Shown here: piece by piece, positions 45,116-56,670 of the stretch
How the letters are laid out: every line of letters starts with the position of its first letter
How positions within the stretch are numbered: the stretch's first letter is position 1
Source: Siphonodentalium dalli
Taxonomy: Eukaryota > Mollusca > Scaphopoda > Gadilida > Siphonodentaliidae
Length of the DNA: 64,000 bases
Reading direction: 5' to 3'
Assembly (NCBI GenBank): GCA_032622095.1
Contig: CP136068.1
Coordinates: 111,115,546 to 111,179,545 of the forward strand
The notes under the pieces: generated by a model
What the model saw: only the letters and a program-made list of their open reading frames with translations
Told to the model about the DNA's origin: nothing
Database searches by the model: none
Program-made: the position numbers and the translations under genes

Positions 45116-48100
45116 GGCTTGAGACCCCACCATAGTTCAATTCACACCAGGTTCTCAGCTTCCATTATTTTCCAATGTTTGAACACATAGGCATGGCCCT
45201 GATAAATGGCTTATTGTGTGGATACCAGTAATATATTGAGAGTAATCACTTCATTGAACTGGTGACATGAAATAATTCATGAGAGGTAGGGATGTTGTAC
45301 AAACACAAATTAGACCCTGCCTCAATCAAATTTGTTTCATGGCACCAGTTCAATCAAGTGATTATTCTCTGTTTAATCGTATTCCATTATAAACATCTTA
45401 ATTTACGAGAAATCCTAATATCACTGACATTATACCCATGACGCATAAATTTTGATTGCGAATATAAATACATACATGTAACATGCTAGTTAAAGTGACA
45501 TAATTCATAAGTGCAATTATAGTTTATAATCACTCGAGAAATCAAGGTAAATCACAGATACGAATGTAATAAAGTCATTTTAAAATTTAAAAATATACCA
45601 GTAGCACCAGTACATGTAGTGTGCATAGTGTGCATATATATGGCTACATGTGTATGTTGTCTGGATGAAATAAATCATCCAGACTGACATCTCCCTGAAG
45701 GAATGGCAATGCCATAATTGTTAGCATCACTTACATTGAATACAGCAGCACAAATGCATGTTGGTATGTACATGTATTATTACCTTAAAGACATATTATG
45801 GACTTGTTCGAGTTCGTGAAGCTGATAAGTTGGTATTCAGGCGTTATGCCAACCTGGAGAATGTAGCATTCTACTAACATCGTCGAAAATTGTAAATATT
45901 TACATCTGAATATGGGACGCAACAATTGTCAACAAACTAACAACAAATGATTTCGCCATCCAGAGTCAGGGCATTAAATTAATATATCAGAATGACGATG
46001 CGTGTTGGTAATTTGGATTAATATTCTTAAAAAGAACAACTTTGAGCATGAATATTCTCCATTTCTATTGGATTACCCTACGGGAGTGTTTCACATCACT
46101 TTAATCCATTGCATGTACATGTACATTATTGTATTCGTTTGTTTCAATTAGGGCCCTGCGGACAAATTCGATGTGATTCAGAATCTTTCATCTGATTTGA
46201 TTGAATATCGCGTGTCCTGATTCAAATTGTATGGAATCATTGGCACCAGTTGCATTCCAATTACTTCCAACAGACTGCATTGCTTTCTCTCTCAGGATTA
46301 TGAAACCAACGAAAGACCACACAAACAAATAACACTCACCCCTGACCACGAGTCCTACTAGGCTGCTATGATGTTGGTCGGTCCTGCTGAATTGCTATGA
46401 TGCTGGTAGGTCAAACTGATGCTGTCACACAAATATATAGGCTATTTTTTATAAAGTTGTCAGTGTTTGGTTAATCCGAGCGATTTGTGAAAAAGACAGC
46501 TCTGATGTTTGCAAATTTTATGTACCAACATTGAGTCCTTCACATTTGACTACAAACAATTAATGCTTATCATTTATGATGAGAGCTTGGTGTAAAATGT
46601 TTACTATGGAGGTTTACGAGCATATTTTCACCTCTGCACAATACAAATAATTAATAACACCACACATATACATGTATGGCATTAGGAAAACAGTAGCTCG
46701 AAAGACGAGTGTGACTCGCCACACAGTAGCATTTCAACCAGGCTCTATACTCATAATTCACTTATTATATATAATATTGATTTTGATTTGAGAAAGGAAA
46801 ACATGTCATTGAATTGTCCAAAAATTTATATTAGTACACACATCTTTCAAAATATGTTAATGCATTATGATCATGAGTCTAAATCAGTATTGACGCTCCA
46901 ATGAGATACAAAATTTGTGGTAATAATAAGAAAGAGTAAAGTCCACAGGTGATTTTAAATGAAAAAAATGTAAGGCCCAATCGCAAAATTGTGGAAAGAA
47001 GCACACCGTTGGATGGGGAAGTCACACACAAAAGGCAAAAAATCAGTGCTATTGATATTTTCTACCAGAAAGTCTCAAATTGGCATTACAAAATTGTATT
47101 CGGTGTTACCTAGATCATGCCATGAACCTGTACTTCGGCTAATGCTACGGCGTTAGCCAGAGTAGAGAATCATGGCATGATCTAGGTGTCACCGAGAAAA
47201 CTGTACCATTTAGAATGAAAAAAATGTAACGTACAATCACAAAATTGTGGAAAGAAGCACACCGCTGGCTGGGGAAGTCACACACGAAGGCATAAAATCA
47301 GCGTTATTGATATTTTTACCAGAAAGTCTCAAATTGGCATCGTAAAATTGGATTTAGAGAGACCAAGAAAAGTGCTCATTCAGAACGAAAAAATTTAATG
47401 TAGAATAGTCAAGTTGTGTAAAGTGGCACACGGTTGGGTGGGGAATTCACAAAGGAAGGCACTAAATCAGTGTCATGTATATTTTCGACTTGAAAGTGTC
47501 CAATGACCATTGCCAAATGGGGCCTGGGTGAAGGAATAAAAAGTGAAAAGTTCAGAATGAAAAAAATCATATGTAATATCATGAAGATATGGAACCACAC
47601 TACCCTTGGGTGCGGAATTGACTCAGGAAGACATGGGACAAGGGACGTCTGGGTCTTCAGGTTAAAAGTTTGTCATTCCCATCGCTGAATGGGTCGTGGG
47701 GGCTAATACGTCGAAAACGCAGAAAGCCATGTGCGCCGATTCAAGCGGCTGGTAAATCAAATTAAATCGTATTAGAAACCTAAGAACCAATCCGCGCGGT
47801 CATATTATATCATTAGTCGATGACTGCACCGAAGTTATTTGAAAACATTACTCAGTTTACTTACATTTGATGAAAAACGACGAGAGAAGTTTCGTTGTTG
47901 AACAAAAATGTCTGCCGACGTGCAATCTCTTCCGGGTATGGATCACATGACCGGAGATCATGTGACCGGTCGAAATGGCGATTGTCCGAGGCCGTCCTTG
48001 ATGAGAGTAGCGAGATTGGACGGATGTGGCGTCTACCAGCCTATAAACTTGAAAGACGTACATGTACAGTGGAGAGGGCGGGTCTTCATTGTGGGAGGGG

Positions 48101-48516
48101 GGGGGGTGTCCTTCGTGAAAATTCAACTTCAAACATTTGAACTAGACCCAATTTCATCTAAACACCCTGTTGGAATTATAGTAGTTTACAATTTGTAAAT
48201 GTGTCCTAAATTTGTTCAATTGTTGGAAAATTACAACTAACCATTATTGGCACGATTCAAACGTACCCTCGTGGCTATCTTGACAGCCGAAACTTTTGAC
48301 TACAAGTATAGTATTTATCTCTTAGCCCATACATAGTACGCAATTTTAAGTAATAGTGATTAGAATTTCAATTATCAAAACAAACTTAACTTATAGTCAT
48401 CCAGATATTTCTTTCTATTTCATGGAATTTCCACCTGCATCCTGTCAGGATTTCCTGATTTTCCAACTGTTGAAAATCTTGCGCCCCAACTGTCGGCATG
48501 CACGTCCCTGCTCTAG

Positions 48517-48707
48517 GTATGGATTATATACTCGATCGACCCACTGCCATTTCGCTAACAGCTCAAGAGAGGTTGATCTCAGCTTGGCCCATATGTAATA
48601 CCGAGACAACGAAAATCAAACGGGAACAGATCGCCCTCCATAGGAGGTTAATCCAATCTTATCTGTTATGTGAAGAGTCTTGGAATAAATGCGCAGGAGA
48701 AATATAG
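48517..48707 (+). CDS. Candidate 3'-terminal exon, unrecognised
   Basis: A plausible acceptor (CCCTGCTCTAG) precedes a frame of 63 codons ending in TAG. The peptide includes MDYILDRPTAISLTAQERL and KIKREQIALHRRLIQSYLL and is predominantly helical by eye. No preceding exon was found; the DNA immediately to the left is the Mutator-like element. It ends about 130 bp before the TATA-like box of the C1q gene. It could equally be chance. Confidence 0.25.
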
Positions 48708-48837
48708 CATGTTATGACTGCATCTCTACATTGACATAACTCATTCACTAATTACCTTTCATAGTGGAGAGATACTAAGTAGACTCTTTAGAAGTTGTTA
48801 TCGCGTCGATCATCACTTAGAGGCTTAACACGTGTGA

Positions 48838-48845
48838 TATAAATA
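48838..48845 (+). promoter_or_regulatory. TATA-like box upstream of the C1q-domain gene
   Basis: TATAAATA lies 203 bp before the start codon chosen at 49041. A transcript starting about 30 bp downstream would have a 5' leader of roughly 170 bases. Confidence 0.45.
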
Positions 48846-48918
48846 CGTGGGATACCTGCCTGTCAATGAGACAACTGCCGCAACTCTCGAACCAGGACGA
48901 CGGAATTGAAATGCTGTG

Positions 48919-48984
48919 GCGGGAAATAAGCAGACGATAACTTGAAGCGCGGGAGATCGGCAGACGATAAGTTTAAACGCGGGA
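48919..48984 (+). repeat. Three 30-bp-spaced GCGGGA motifs in the probable leader
   Basis: GCGGGA starts at 48919, 48949 and 48979. The first two are followed by GCAGACGATAA. GCGGGAAA resembles an E2F site, but function is unproven. Confidence 0.6.
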
Positions 48985-49040
48985 ATTCATTCCTTCTTTC
49001 AACCTTTGATTTAAAATATTTCATAGCAGACTACACAACT

Positions 49041-49380
49041 ATGAATTCCGTAGTGGCAGGAATATATTTGCTGTTTGGTATCCTGGCAACGACCGTTGTT
49101 TGTTTGGATAATAATGGTGGGGTGTTCAAGCTACAACTGGGTTCGATCCCGAGTTCAATGATTAAAGATGACAAAACGGGAGAGGACATTGAAGTTGAAA
49201 TTGAGGAGGATAGTAAATTGATCAAGAGAGTTGAGTTTCTGGAACGAAAGATTGAAAATCTAGAGAGGGAAAGATACAGGGATAGAAAGAAGTTAGAGAA
49301 TGTTGCGGATCGGCAGCGCGAGAGTATACGTAACATGGAAAGGAAGCACGAAAAACAACCAGCGGAAGAATATCAAATGG
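49041..49380 (+). CDS. C1q-domain-containing secreted protein, exon 1 (signal peptide and coiled coil)
   Basis: Exon 1 encodes residues 1-113 and one base of codon 114. The start at 49041 was chosen because it places a hydrophobic signal peptide (AGIYLLFGILATTVV, residues 6-20) at the N-terminus. An earlier in-frame ATG at 48942 would bury it behind a charged extension. Residues about 57-105 are a charged heptad-like coiled coil (EFLERKIENLERERYR and onward), a trimerisation-type stalk in this family. The exon ends AAATGG followed by GTAATT, a usable donor in phase 1. Exon 2 at 53936 enters in phase 1, giving a 254-residue protein. Proteins of this class act as secreted lectin-like recognition molecules in molluscan innate immunity; the ligand cannot be told from sequence. 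Confidence 0.8.
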
Positions 49381-49809
49381 GTAATTATACTTAATTGTAT
49401 GTATTATGTGTTAATATTTGGTACCAGGTCGGTGGTGATAATAGAGACCTTTCGCAAAATCACGAATACGATTACTGATATGGACAATATTCTGCCAGTA
49501 TACGATCAAAACTTCGATCTTTACGCACGGGGGTTCTTATATACGTCAGATGAAATATACCCGACTCGGTTTAATTATTTGCAGATGTGTCAAGGATGTG
49601 ACACCGGTCCTGCTTGGGGACGCTCTAACATTATCCGTATGGTGTATAAGTACTACTATAGCACACGGATAAGAACATAGGATATGAAAGAGACACACAT
49701 TTCTTTTTACATCAAATATATGTGTAACTGAATATAGTGGGTCATATGCCATCTCACCAATTAACCATCGTAGCTAAACTGTGATGGTGTCCACATCACT
49801 TGGACAATA

Positions 49810-50272
49810 TGTGACCCGCCATATCAAATCCAGTCGGAAGTCGGGATTTTTTTTACCCTGTGCCAATGCATTCTCTTATATATGCGAGTCGACCATAGGT
49901 CGCTTCGCACATATAAGAGAATGCATTGGCCTAACAATTCTTTTTCATTTTTTTTAAATAAATGTTTCTTACAATTTTTAGGACATAAAATCAAAAAAAC
50001 ATCCATTACCCTGCAGGGAGCCCCACACATATAAAGAAGCATATAGAAGAGTGTCGTCTGCTCATGTTTGTCTGGGGCTCTGTGTGGGTGAAATTATAAA
50101 ATTGTTAAAGAATACAAGAAAAAATTATTAAAATTGTAAAAACATTTTAGGCCAATGCATTCTCTTATATATGCGAGGCGACCTATGGTTGACTCGCATA
50201 TATAAGAGAATGCATTGGCACAGGGTAAAAAAAAATCCCGACTTACGACTGGATTTGATATGGCGGGTCACA
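49810..50272. mobile_element. TA-flanked palindromic MITE, family A copy 2 (intact)
   Basis: 463 bp, TGTGACCCGCCATATC ends, TA on both sides, with hairpin cassettes near each end. The interior contains GGAGCCCCACACATAT and TGTTTGTCTGGGGCTC, themselves partly complementary. It is the reference for reading the split copy at 1031-3713. Confidence 0.92.
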
Positions 50273-50924
50273 TATATCCTATCCGTAATCGTATCAGTGA
50301 TTTTGCGAAAGGTATCTATTATACCATGTATAATTATTTGTACGTGTTTAGTGGTTATGCCCCAGTATAATTAACACTCTCTGAGACCCATCGTCCATTA
50401 ATAGAACTGACAACATCCTCATGCTGCATCATACAGATCATGTCATGAATCTCTATGTACTCTGGCTACGTCCGTATAGATCGTACTCCGCCTATTCAAA
50501 AACTGGGAACTTTTTGATGTTCTCACAGGGTCGTTTATAACACTGAAACAACAGTGCAGGTAATATATTGATTAGTTAATACACGTTCCTTAACATAGTT
50601 TGTGAAGGTCACATGCAACACACACCAAAGATTTTGTAGATTTATAACATTCCAATGACATAAATAATTTGAAATTAGGAGCGGTCGACACGTTCAACAT
50701 TATATGAAAATGACTTTCGTGCAGTAGCATAAAGTATGTTTCATTCTTTTGGTACACCCGTTGAAAAACCGGTCGTATCTTGTAATCAGTCTGTTTGTCT
50801 GTTAGAGCGTCAACATTTTGGTTTCCGGATGATAACAATAGTATTCATGTACTTGGTATGTAGTTGAATCACAAGAAAAGTCAAGTCAAGTTCGAATATG
50901 CATGAATATGCATGGGGTCGTTGC

Positions 50925-51781
50925 TAGACCCCGAAGCCACGACAAATATTTTTCATGGCTGGCTCAACCGATTTTCGTGGCTCGTTAGCTAGCTAAGCCG
51001 GCTCAGTCACGACGTTGGTGGCTGACGAAATATGGCGGCTCAGCCGGCTGAGATGTTATCATTCAGCGTATTTCCGTTTCCGAAATGTTCCTAATCCCCT
51101 GCTATCGGTTATAGATGCCGTTTTTTTTAGCGTTTGTGGTGAACCCGTAGAATTCCAGACCACACGCAATCTTTTGATGTTGGGCTTTTCCATTACGGCG
51201 AAATTCACGAAGGACTGGCATGGATATACTATGTAGTTTCCCATCTAATCGGTATAAGTAGTTACATTGGGACTTCTGTCGACGTCAGACTGCTATCATT
51301 TACTGCCATCTTACGATATATGCATGCATCATTGAATGATGAACCGGATAGTAATGATATATACTATTTCAAACTATTTTCTATTCTTATGTGTATATAT
51401 TGACAAACGCCAGTGATGTCTGAGACTGGGTGTTGTCGAAATAAACAATTTATATTTTAACCCTTTCAATACCGAATGGATGCGCCCATTCAGTTATATG
51501 AAAGCATGCATTGGGATAGTCTATTCCACATTAAAGGGCCAGGTGTTCTGATAATATAACAACAATGCGAGTATGCCAATATTAGGCAATGCGGTTTAGT
51601 TCTTTGCGATTCACAGTACAGTTGTGCTTGACATATAAGCCCATGCACATGGCTCAGCCATTTTACAATTCCGGCGGCGGAGATTTTTAAATGTGGCTGG
51701 CGTTAGAAATAATATGGCTGGCGGCGGCTTGTGGCCAATATGGCTGGCGGCGGCGGCGTACGATGGCGGCTTCGGGCTCTA
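50925..51781. mobile_element. hAT-type non-autonomous element, 8-bp TSD
   Basis: The ends TAGACCCCGAAGCC and GGCTTCGGGCTCTA are inverted. They are flanked by the perfect 8-bp repeat GTCGTTGC (50917-50924 and 51782-51789). The TAGAG-like terminus fits the hAT pattern. Both ends hold many GGCT/AGCC and ATGGCTGGCGGCGG motifs, making them much more GC-rich than the surrounding intron. A 73-codon frame inside is unrecognised. Confidence 0.88.
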
Positions 51782-52022
51782 GTCGTTGCCATAAAGTTTG
51801 CCTACTTAGAAGTTAGAATACGCCATTTGTTTGGGTTATGGATGATCGATTTAGTATTCGCTTTTAAATTAGATCGCACTTCCTTTGTTTTCGGTGGCAT
51901 ATCGATTGTGAAACGCATTCTGAAGACGATCGAACACTGAGTATAAAATATACCTGTGTTATTCTTCTGTAAATTATAGCTGGAAAATTATCCCGATATG
52001 GGTTGATAGTTTGGAGCATTAA

Positions 52023-52391
52023 CCCTTTACCCAACAAAACGGCCAAAACCGGCCAAATAAAGCTTCAACAGCCTAAAATATCTTCGGTCTGTCTCAATAG
52101 AACCATACAAATATGGATATCATTGGAACCGGCTCCTTGACCACATTGTGATAGTTACAGTTATGCCCTGTGCCAATGCATTCTCTTATATATGCGAGTC
52201 GACCATAGGTCGCCTCGCATATATAAGAGAATGCATTGGCCTAAAAAAAAAAAATTCTTACATTCTTTAACAATTTTATAATTTTTAATGTGTTAAGCCA
52301 ATGCATTCTCTTATATATGCGAGGCGACCTATGGTCGACTCGCATATATAAGAGAATGCATTGGCACAGGGCCCTTCTGTTGGGTAAAGGG
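52023..52391. mobile_element. piggyBac-like MITE, family E copy 3
   Basis: TTAA (52019-52022 and 52392-52395) flanks CCCTTTACCCAACA-type ends. It is in the opposite orientation to copies 1 and 2. Two intact hairpin cassettes are present. Confidence 0.92.
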
Positions 52392-53632
52392 TTAACCTCA
52401 TACTCATAACTTATGAGTGTTACGGTTCTATTTAAAGGCAATCACGACTGTTACGGTTCTTTACAGCATATTTGTTCGAACGATTTCTGCACTTTGGGCG
52501 GAATGTAAATGTGTGTATCAAACGTTTTAAACCCGATAATGACTGTATAGCGTATGTTATCTACATAATCCAATATGTATATAAGAAATAAGAGTATAGC
52601 TATCTATAGTATAACAAAAGATTAAGTGACATTACCTTCACTTCGAGTGTCAAAATCAACATATTGAAACTCGTGTGGGGTATAGGATCATCTATAATCA
52701 TGCTCGCCTGTATAATTGACCCAATGCAACTAAACATGCATATACTGTCATGATATTACGTTAATTTTAAACGGATATGGCTCATTCGAGCGTCGAAATA
52801 TTGTCTATAGTAATTTGGACGGATGTATACGATTGGTTGCAAAATACACGAACTATTGATATATATAACAATAGAGGTGCCCAATGGGTGCACATCACCA
52901 CATGCAAACTGAAATATGTGTCTAGGTCTCCCATAGCAGGTAATGCCTTGCAGAATGAGGTTAACAGATGATTTTTGGTGACGCTAGACCACTGTGCGGG
53001 GTGGCATCACAAAATTAACCATCCTGTGACCTCATTCTCCAATTGACCAGCACCATGCATATTTTGACACTTTTATGGCACCCCTTGTAACCGGAGCTGA
53101 TTGAAGCGGAGGAACGGTTTATAACGGATGAGGTAAAATATGCGGGTTTTGATACGCCTCTTGGTAAACCACAAAATAATCGAAAGTAATAGTACAGACA
53201 TCCAACAATTTATTTCTCTCGGTATATTGATAGTCCATTGTGATATTTCCAGCTTCAGTGCAACACTGGTGCCTATCTTATTCAAATGACATTATTTTTG
53301 AAACACCGAAACAGCCAATTGTGTGTGATCATGTGGTCCAGATGTGGTCCAGAATACCTTATACTAAACCATGACTGACGTATTTCAGTGCCATCTATAT
53401 ATCTACCAGTCTCAGTATATTACAAAAATAAAAACCGTCGCTACTTTCTCAATTAAGGAGCGGGTTCTAGCGCACCTGGACTGTAAGTAGTTTGTAGGAA
53501 AGGCTGGGAACCTCACATCAGACAATGAGTTATACAAATTCCAAAATGGACTTGAACTTGCATGTAGACGTCTATTTTGATAATCCCGAAATAATCTACT
53601 CATCGGCCAGGATCCATTCATGGCAGCAATAA

Positions 53633-53890
53633 CCCTTTCACGAAGGGAGCTGCGCTGGTTCAGCATTGAAAACCCTGTGTTATGCATTATCTTATATATG
53701 CGAGTCTCCCATATGGAGCCTCGCATATATAAGGGAATGCACTGGCTGGCTTACAAGATCAAGGTAAATATTGTTAGGTCAATGCATTCTCTTATATATG
53801 CGAGGCGCCCTATGGGCGACTCGCATATATAAGAGAATGCATTGGCACAGTTTTTTCGCCAAATTTCAGGAAGCTCCAGTCATGAAAAGG
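53633..53890. mobile_element. Family D MITE, copy 5, next to a splice acceptor
   Basis: CCCTTTCACGAAGGGAGC at the left and AGTCATGAAAAGG at the right are the decayed ends. The TTAA flanks are mutated. Two hairpin cassettes are present, the inner one (about 53777-53845) well preserved. Confidence 0.75.
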
Positions 53891-53935
53891 TCAAATGATC
53901 CCAAAGCAATATAGACTATATGTATTCTATTTCAG

Positions 53936-54360
53936 GACCAAGTACGGCCACACATGGATTGCCGGAGCCCATTGCATTCACAGTTCACTTCAAGAGAGAC
54001 CCCGTCAGAAACTTGAAGGACAATGGAACGATAAAATACGATGCAATTATCACGAACTCTGGCTCGGCTTACTCCCCACGGACAGGGCTGTTCACGGCTC
54101 CCGTGTCAGGTTTATATCAATTCTTCATAAGCGTTATGTGTACAGAGGGAAAATATATGGAACTTATGCTCAAGGTCAAGGACAAAATCGTCGCTTCTGC
54201 GCATGCCAGTGGAAACCGCCGGAAGTGGTATGACTCGGGGAGTTCAGAGGTGGTGGTTTTCTTGAAGGCGGGAGAGACGACGAGAGTGCAGAAATGTTGC
54301 GGTCATAGCAAAATGCGCGGGAAAGCTCACAGCATTTTCACGGGATTTCTTATCAACTAA
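53936..54360 (+). CDS. C1q-domain-containing secreted protein, exon 2 (C1q domain)
   Basis: Exon 2 supplies two bases of the split Gly codon 114 and residues 115-254, then TAA. Residues about 122-254 form one complete C1q domain with family landmarks: PIAFTVHF (first strand), then KYDAIITNSG, YSPRTGLFTAPVSGLYQFF (the TG-F-AP-GLY-F signature), VVVFLKAGETTRV and the closing FTGFLIN. The domain makes a jelly-roll trimer head in C1q/TNF proteins and is usual at the C-terminus. The acceptor TTCTATTTCAG and the phase match exon 1 exactly, and the 254-residue total is a usual size for a short bivalve C1q protein. No collagen repeat is present; the stalk is the coiled coil in exon 1. The gene family is confident; orthology to any named gene is not. 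Confidence 0.9.
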
Positions 54361-54475
54361 TGTACATGTAATCAATTGACAGCTCTATATTATTTACTGT
54401 ATAAAGAGACACTTTGTTTTGTTATATATTAGTAAATTACTAAACATGCACAATTGAGCAACGTACGACATGTCC

Positions 54476-54481
54476 ATTAAA
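54476..54481 (+). promoter_or_regulatory. Possible ATTAAA polyadenylation signal
   Basis: ATTAAA, the commonest variant signal, lies 116 bp beyond the C1q stop. No AATAAA occurs nearby. Confidence 0.35.
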
Positions 54482-55580
54482 CTGGATCAAAGGCGACTTC
54501 TCACTTATCCATCCAAGCACACAGCAAACGATGCTGTTAAAATTCCCCCTTGCGAATTGACACCATGAACCTACTGGTCCGATTCGTCATATTGAGTTCA
54601 AATCGCATGGTTTAAACCTGGTTTTGGAGTCTAATAATTAGAAGAATTTGAAACACCGTATTGTTGATTGTTTACTTCAACAAATGCGCTGTTCATATAG
54701 CTGGAGCAGAGTCAAGCTGGTCCAATCATATTAGACACAAAAAGGCTCTTTTAAGGCGTTTACTGCTGAATTAACTTCTCTAATCCCTAGATTAAACCTT
54801 TCTATACTAAATACTATAATTGATGAGTAGTTCCCTCAAGAAATGTGCATATAATAAGTTCAACAAACCACCACATTTCGTACCAATAAATATGAATTCT
54901 TCAGCTAATGTCGTCTGCTAATTTATCTGAACACCGGTCCTCCAAATGAAACATCCGATCGAGAAACCCGGGATGCACGCGCCCACATACGATGAATCAA
55001 TTTGAAATTAATGCAGTATGTGTGTTATTGGAGGACACGGCGCGAAGCGGTTCTCACTAAATGCCCACCCCCCTATAACGACCACAGCGCCGTATCCCAC
55101 AATAACACAAACCCACTACATTTATTTCTTATATTTACATGTATATGGCTTTTTGTTGATTTATTCCCATAAAAAAATATGAGTTCATTCTTATTTATTT
55201 TCACAAAATCTGCCGAGAATTTGAGACTCTCCCACGCAGCACATTAAGCCAGCCCGATATAGTATTTCCAAGCACTTAGCAACGATAACGTGATCGATCT
55301 ATCTAAGTAACTGGCTTCAGATGCAATTCGGCTGAACTTTGAAAGGCACGCCCAATTATTCAGCTGACCGCTTTTAGTGATTAGGTCGACAATTTGTCAT
55401 GTCGTGTTCGTGTGTCTGTTTAGGATTTAGTGTAACACAGACGGGCTATGTAAATATTAGCATATGGACTGTAATATAGCCCATGTATTGAGTAAGTCCG
55501 GTAACTCAGTCTAAATCGGATAAAAATTAAGAGGCATATTCCTAAGATCACCGGGACGAATACATTCGGTCACGATTCAT
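54482..55580. other. Non-coding DNA downstream of the C1q gene
   Basis: Around 54795-54870 is a fragment of the family G left end (ACCTTTCTATACTAAAT and GATGAGTAGTTCCCTC). Otherwise no gene or element is recognised. Confidence 0.4.
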
Positions 55581-56670
55581 TCAGACATTACCATAGATAT
55601 ATCCCAGCTCTAATCCAAGCTGTGTCGGGTGTACATCAACGGCTGTTTGTGTGACAGAAAGCCAAAGCGACCGTTTCAATTTCGACCATAAACCATGAAG
55701 TTTAGACTGGAGATGACGAATCGGGCCACAATATTGCGCTTTCTTGTGGAAATAACCTCTCTCATAAATAGACACCATATTTGCCGGACTATTTCCATCA
55801 CGTTATTGAGCATGTGCATTATACTACCGGGGGAACTCGTCTCTTGAACTTGAACTAATTATAGCTCCGTATTCTGCCGTAGTACTATTTATCTGTTGTA
55901 AACCTCTGAGTTCTCCCAAATTTCACTATATTTAAGAAATGACTTGCAGATCGATTGGGGTCATTGGATATTGACCGGCAGAGTAATTAAACAAAGTGTG
56001 TTAAATCCGATAATGTTTAATTACTCTGTCGGTCAAGACAAATGACCCCAACCGATCTGCAAGTCATTTCTTATAATAATAATATTCCAGTATATTTTAA
56101 CAGAACATTATGTAATAATTTGGACAACTTTTCCAAACTACTACAACAGTTGGAAGTAATATAATTTATTGTTCAAATTCCAACACAGTCTCCGAATTAA
56201 TAACAACACGCAGCATACGCGTGCACACGGTCGGTTTGAAGTGACTCAGCTGATTCATCGCTTTTTGTGAAGCGGACACCACACAGCGAGCGAGTACACA
56301 CGATCGGCTTGAAGTGACGTAGGTGGTCATCGCTTTTTATGAAGTGTCGACTTCAGTTATTGCCTGATGAACGTCGGAAAGGTTCGTGTAACCGTATCGC
56401 GATTTGTACTGATTTTTACGGTAGCTAATTGTGTGAATACAGAGGGTGTATGATTATATAATAATAACGAGTCAAGGTCGTCGCCTTATTACCAGAGCGG
56501 TGTACTGTAGCCGTACGCGAATATGCATGGTGTCTATTTATGGGAGAGGTTATTTCCATGATGCGAAAGCAGAAATGACCGAGCCATCGAGATTGCTGCT
56601 GCCACAAACTGCCGTAGTGTCTCTAGGAATAAATCTCCCCAGAATAATCAGCTATTTTTTATGCCATTCT
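55581..56670. repeat. Inverted pair of related open segments around a hairpin
   Basis: A minus-strand frame ending at 55581 and a plus-strand frame near 56524 both begin ATGGTGTCTATTTATG and encode MVSIYERGYFH and MVSIYGRGYFH. A foldback at 55933-56073 (TAAGAAATGACTTGCAG arms) lies between them. Direct repeats of about 50 bp (CACACGGTCGG..ATCGCTTTTT) lie at 56225-56345. The nature of the pair is unknown. Confidence 0.5.
55933..56073. repeat. Foldback palindrome
   Basis: TAAGAAATGACTTGCAGATC pairs with its complement at the right. Inner arms TTGGGGTCATT and AGAGTAATTAAAC continue the pairing. Confidence 0.8.

Larger units (their letters stand above)
43381..48035. mobile_element. 4.66 kb Mutator-like element with ~1.08 kb inverted repeats and 9-bp TSD
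   Basis: The termini are TAGACGCCACATCCG and its complement. They are flanked by the perfect 9-bp direct repeat CCAGCCTAT (43372-43380 and 48036-48044). The arms (43381-44455 and about 46965-48035) are nearly identical. Long inverted repeats with a 9-bp duplication are the hallmark of Mutator-like elements. The 2.5 kb interior contains a palindrome at 44935-45115 but no visible transposase, so it is non-autonomous. Each arm contains about four copies of a ~175-190 bp module and nested family K hairpins. A frame starting MSADVQSLPGMDHMTG faces outward near each end; its status is unknown. Confidence 0.85.
49381..53935 (+). other. Intron of the C1q-domain gene, transposon-rich
   Basis: The 4,555-bp intron runs from GTAATT to a TCTATTTCAG acceptor. 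It contains a family A MITE, a GC-rich hAT-type element, a family E MITE, a decayed family B-like fragment (about 52875-53050) and a family D MITE ending 45 bp before the acceptor. A family K-like arm lies at about 50430-50490. Confidence 0.75.

Noticed and set aside
47908-48198. A 96-codon frame starting MSADVQSLPGMDHMTG as a gene
   Set aside because: Most of it lies in the Mutator-like terminal repeat and the rest runs through a G-run into flanking DNA; the mirror copy reads a different end.
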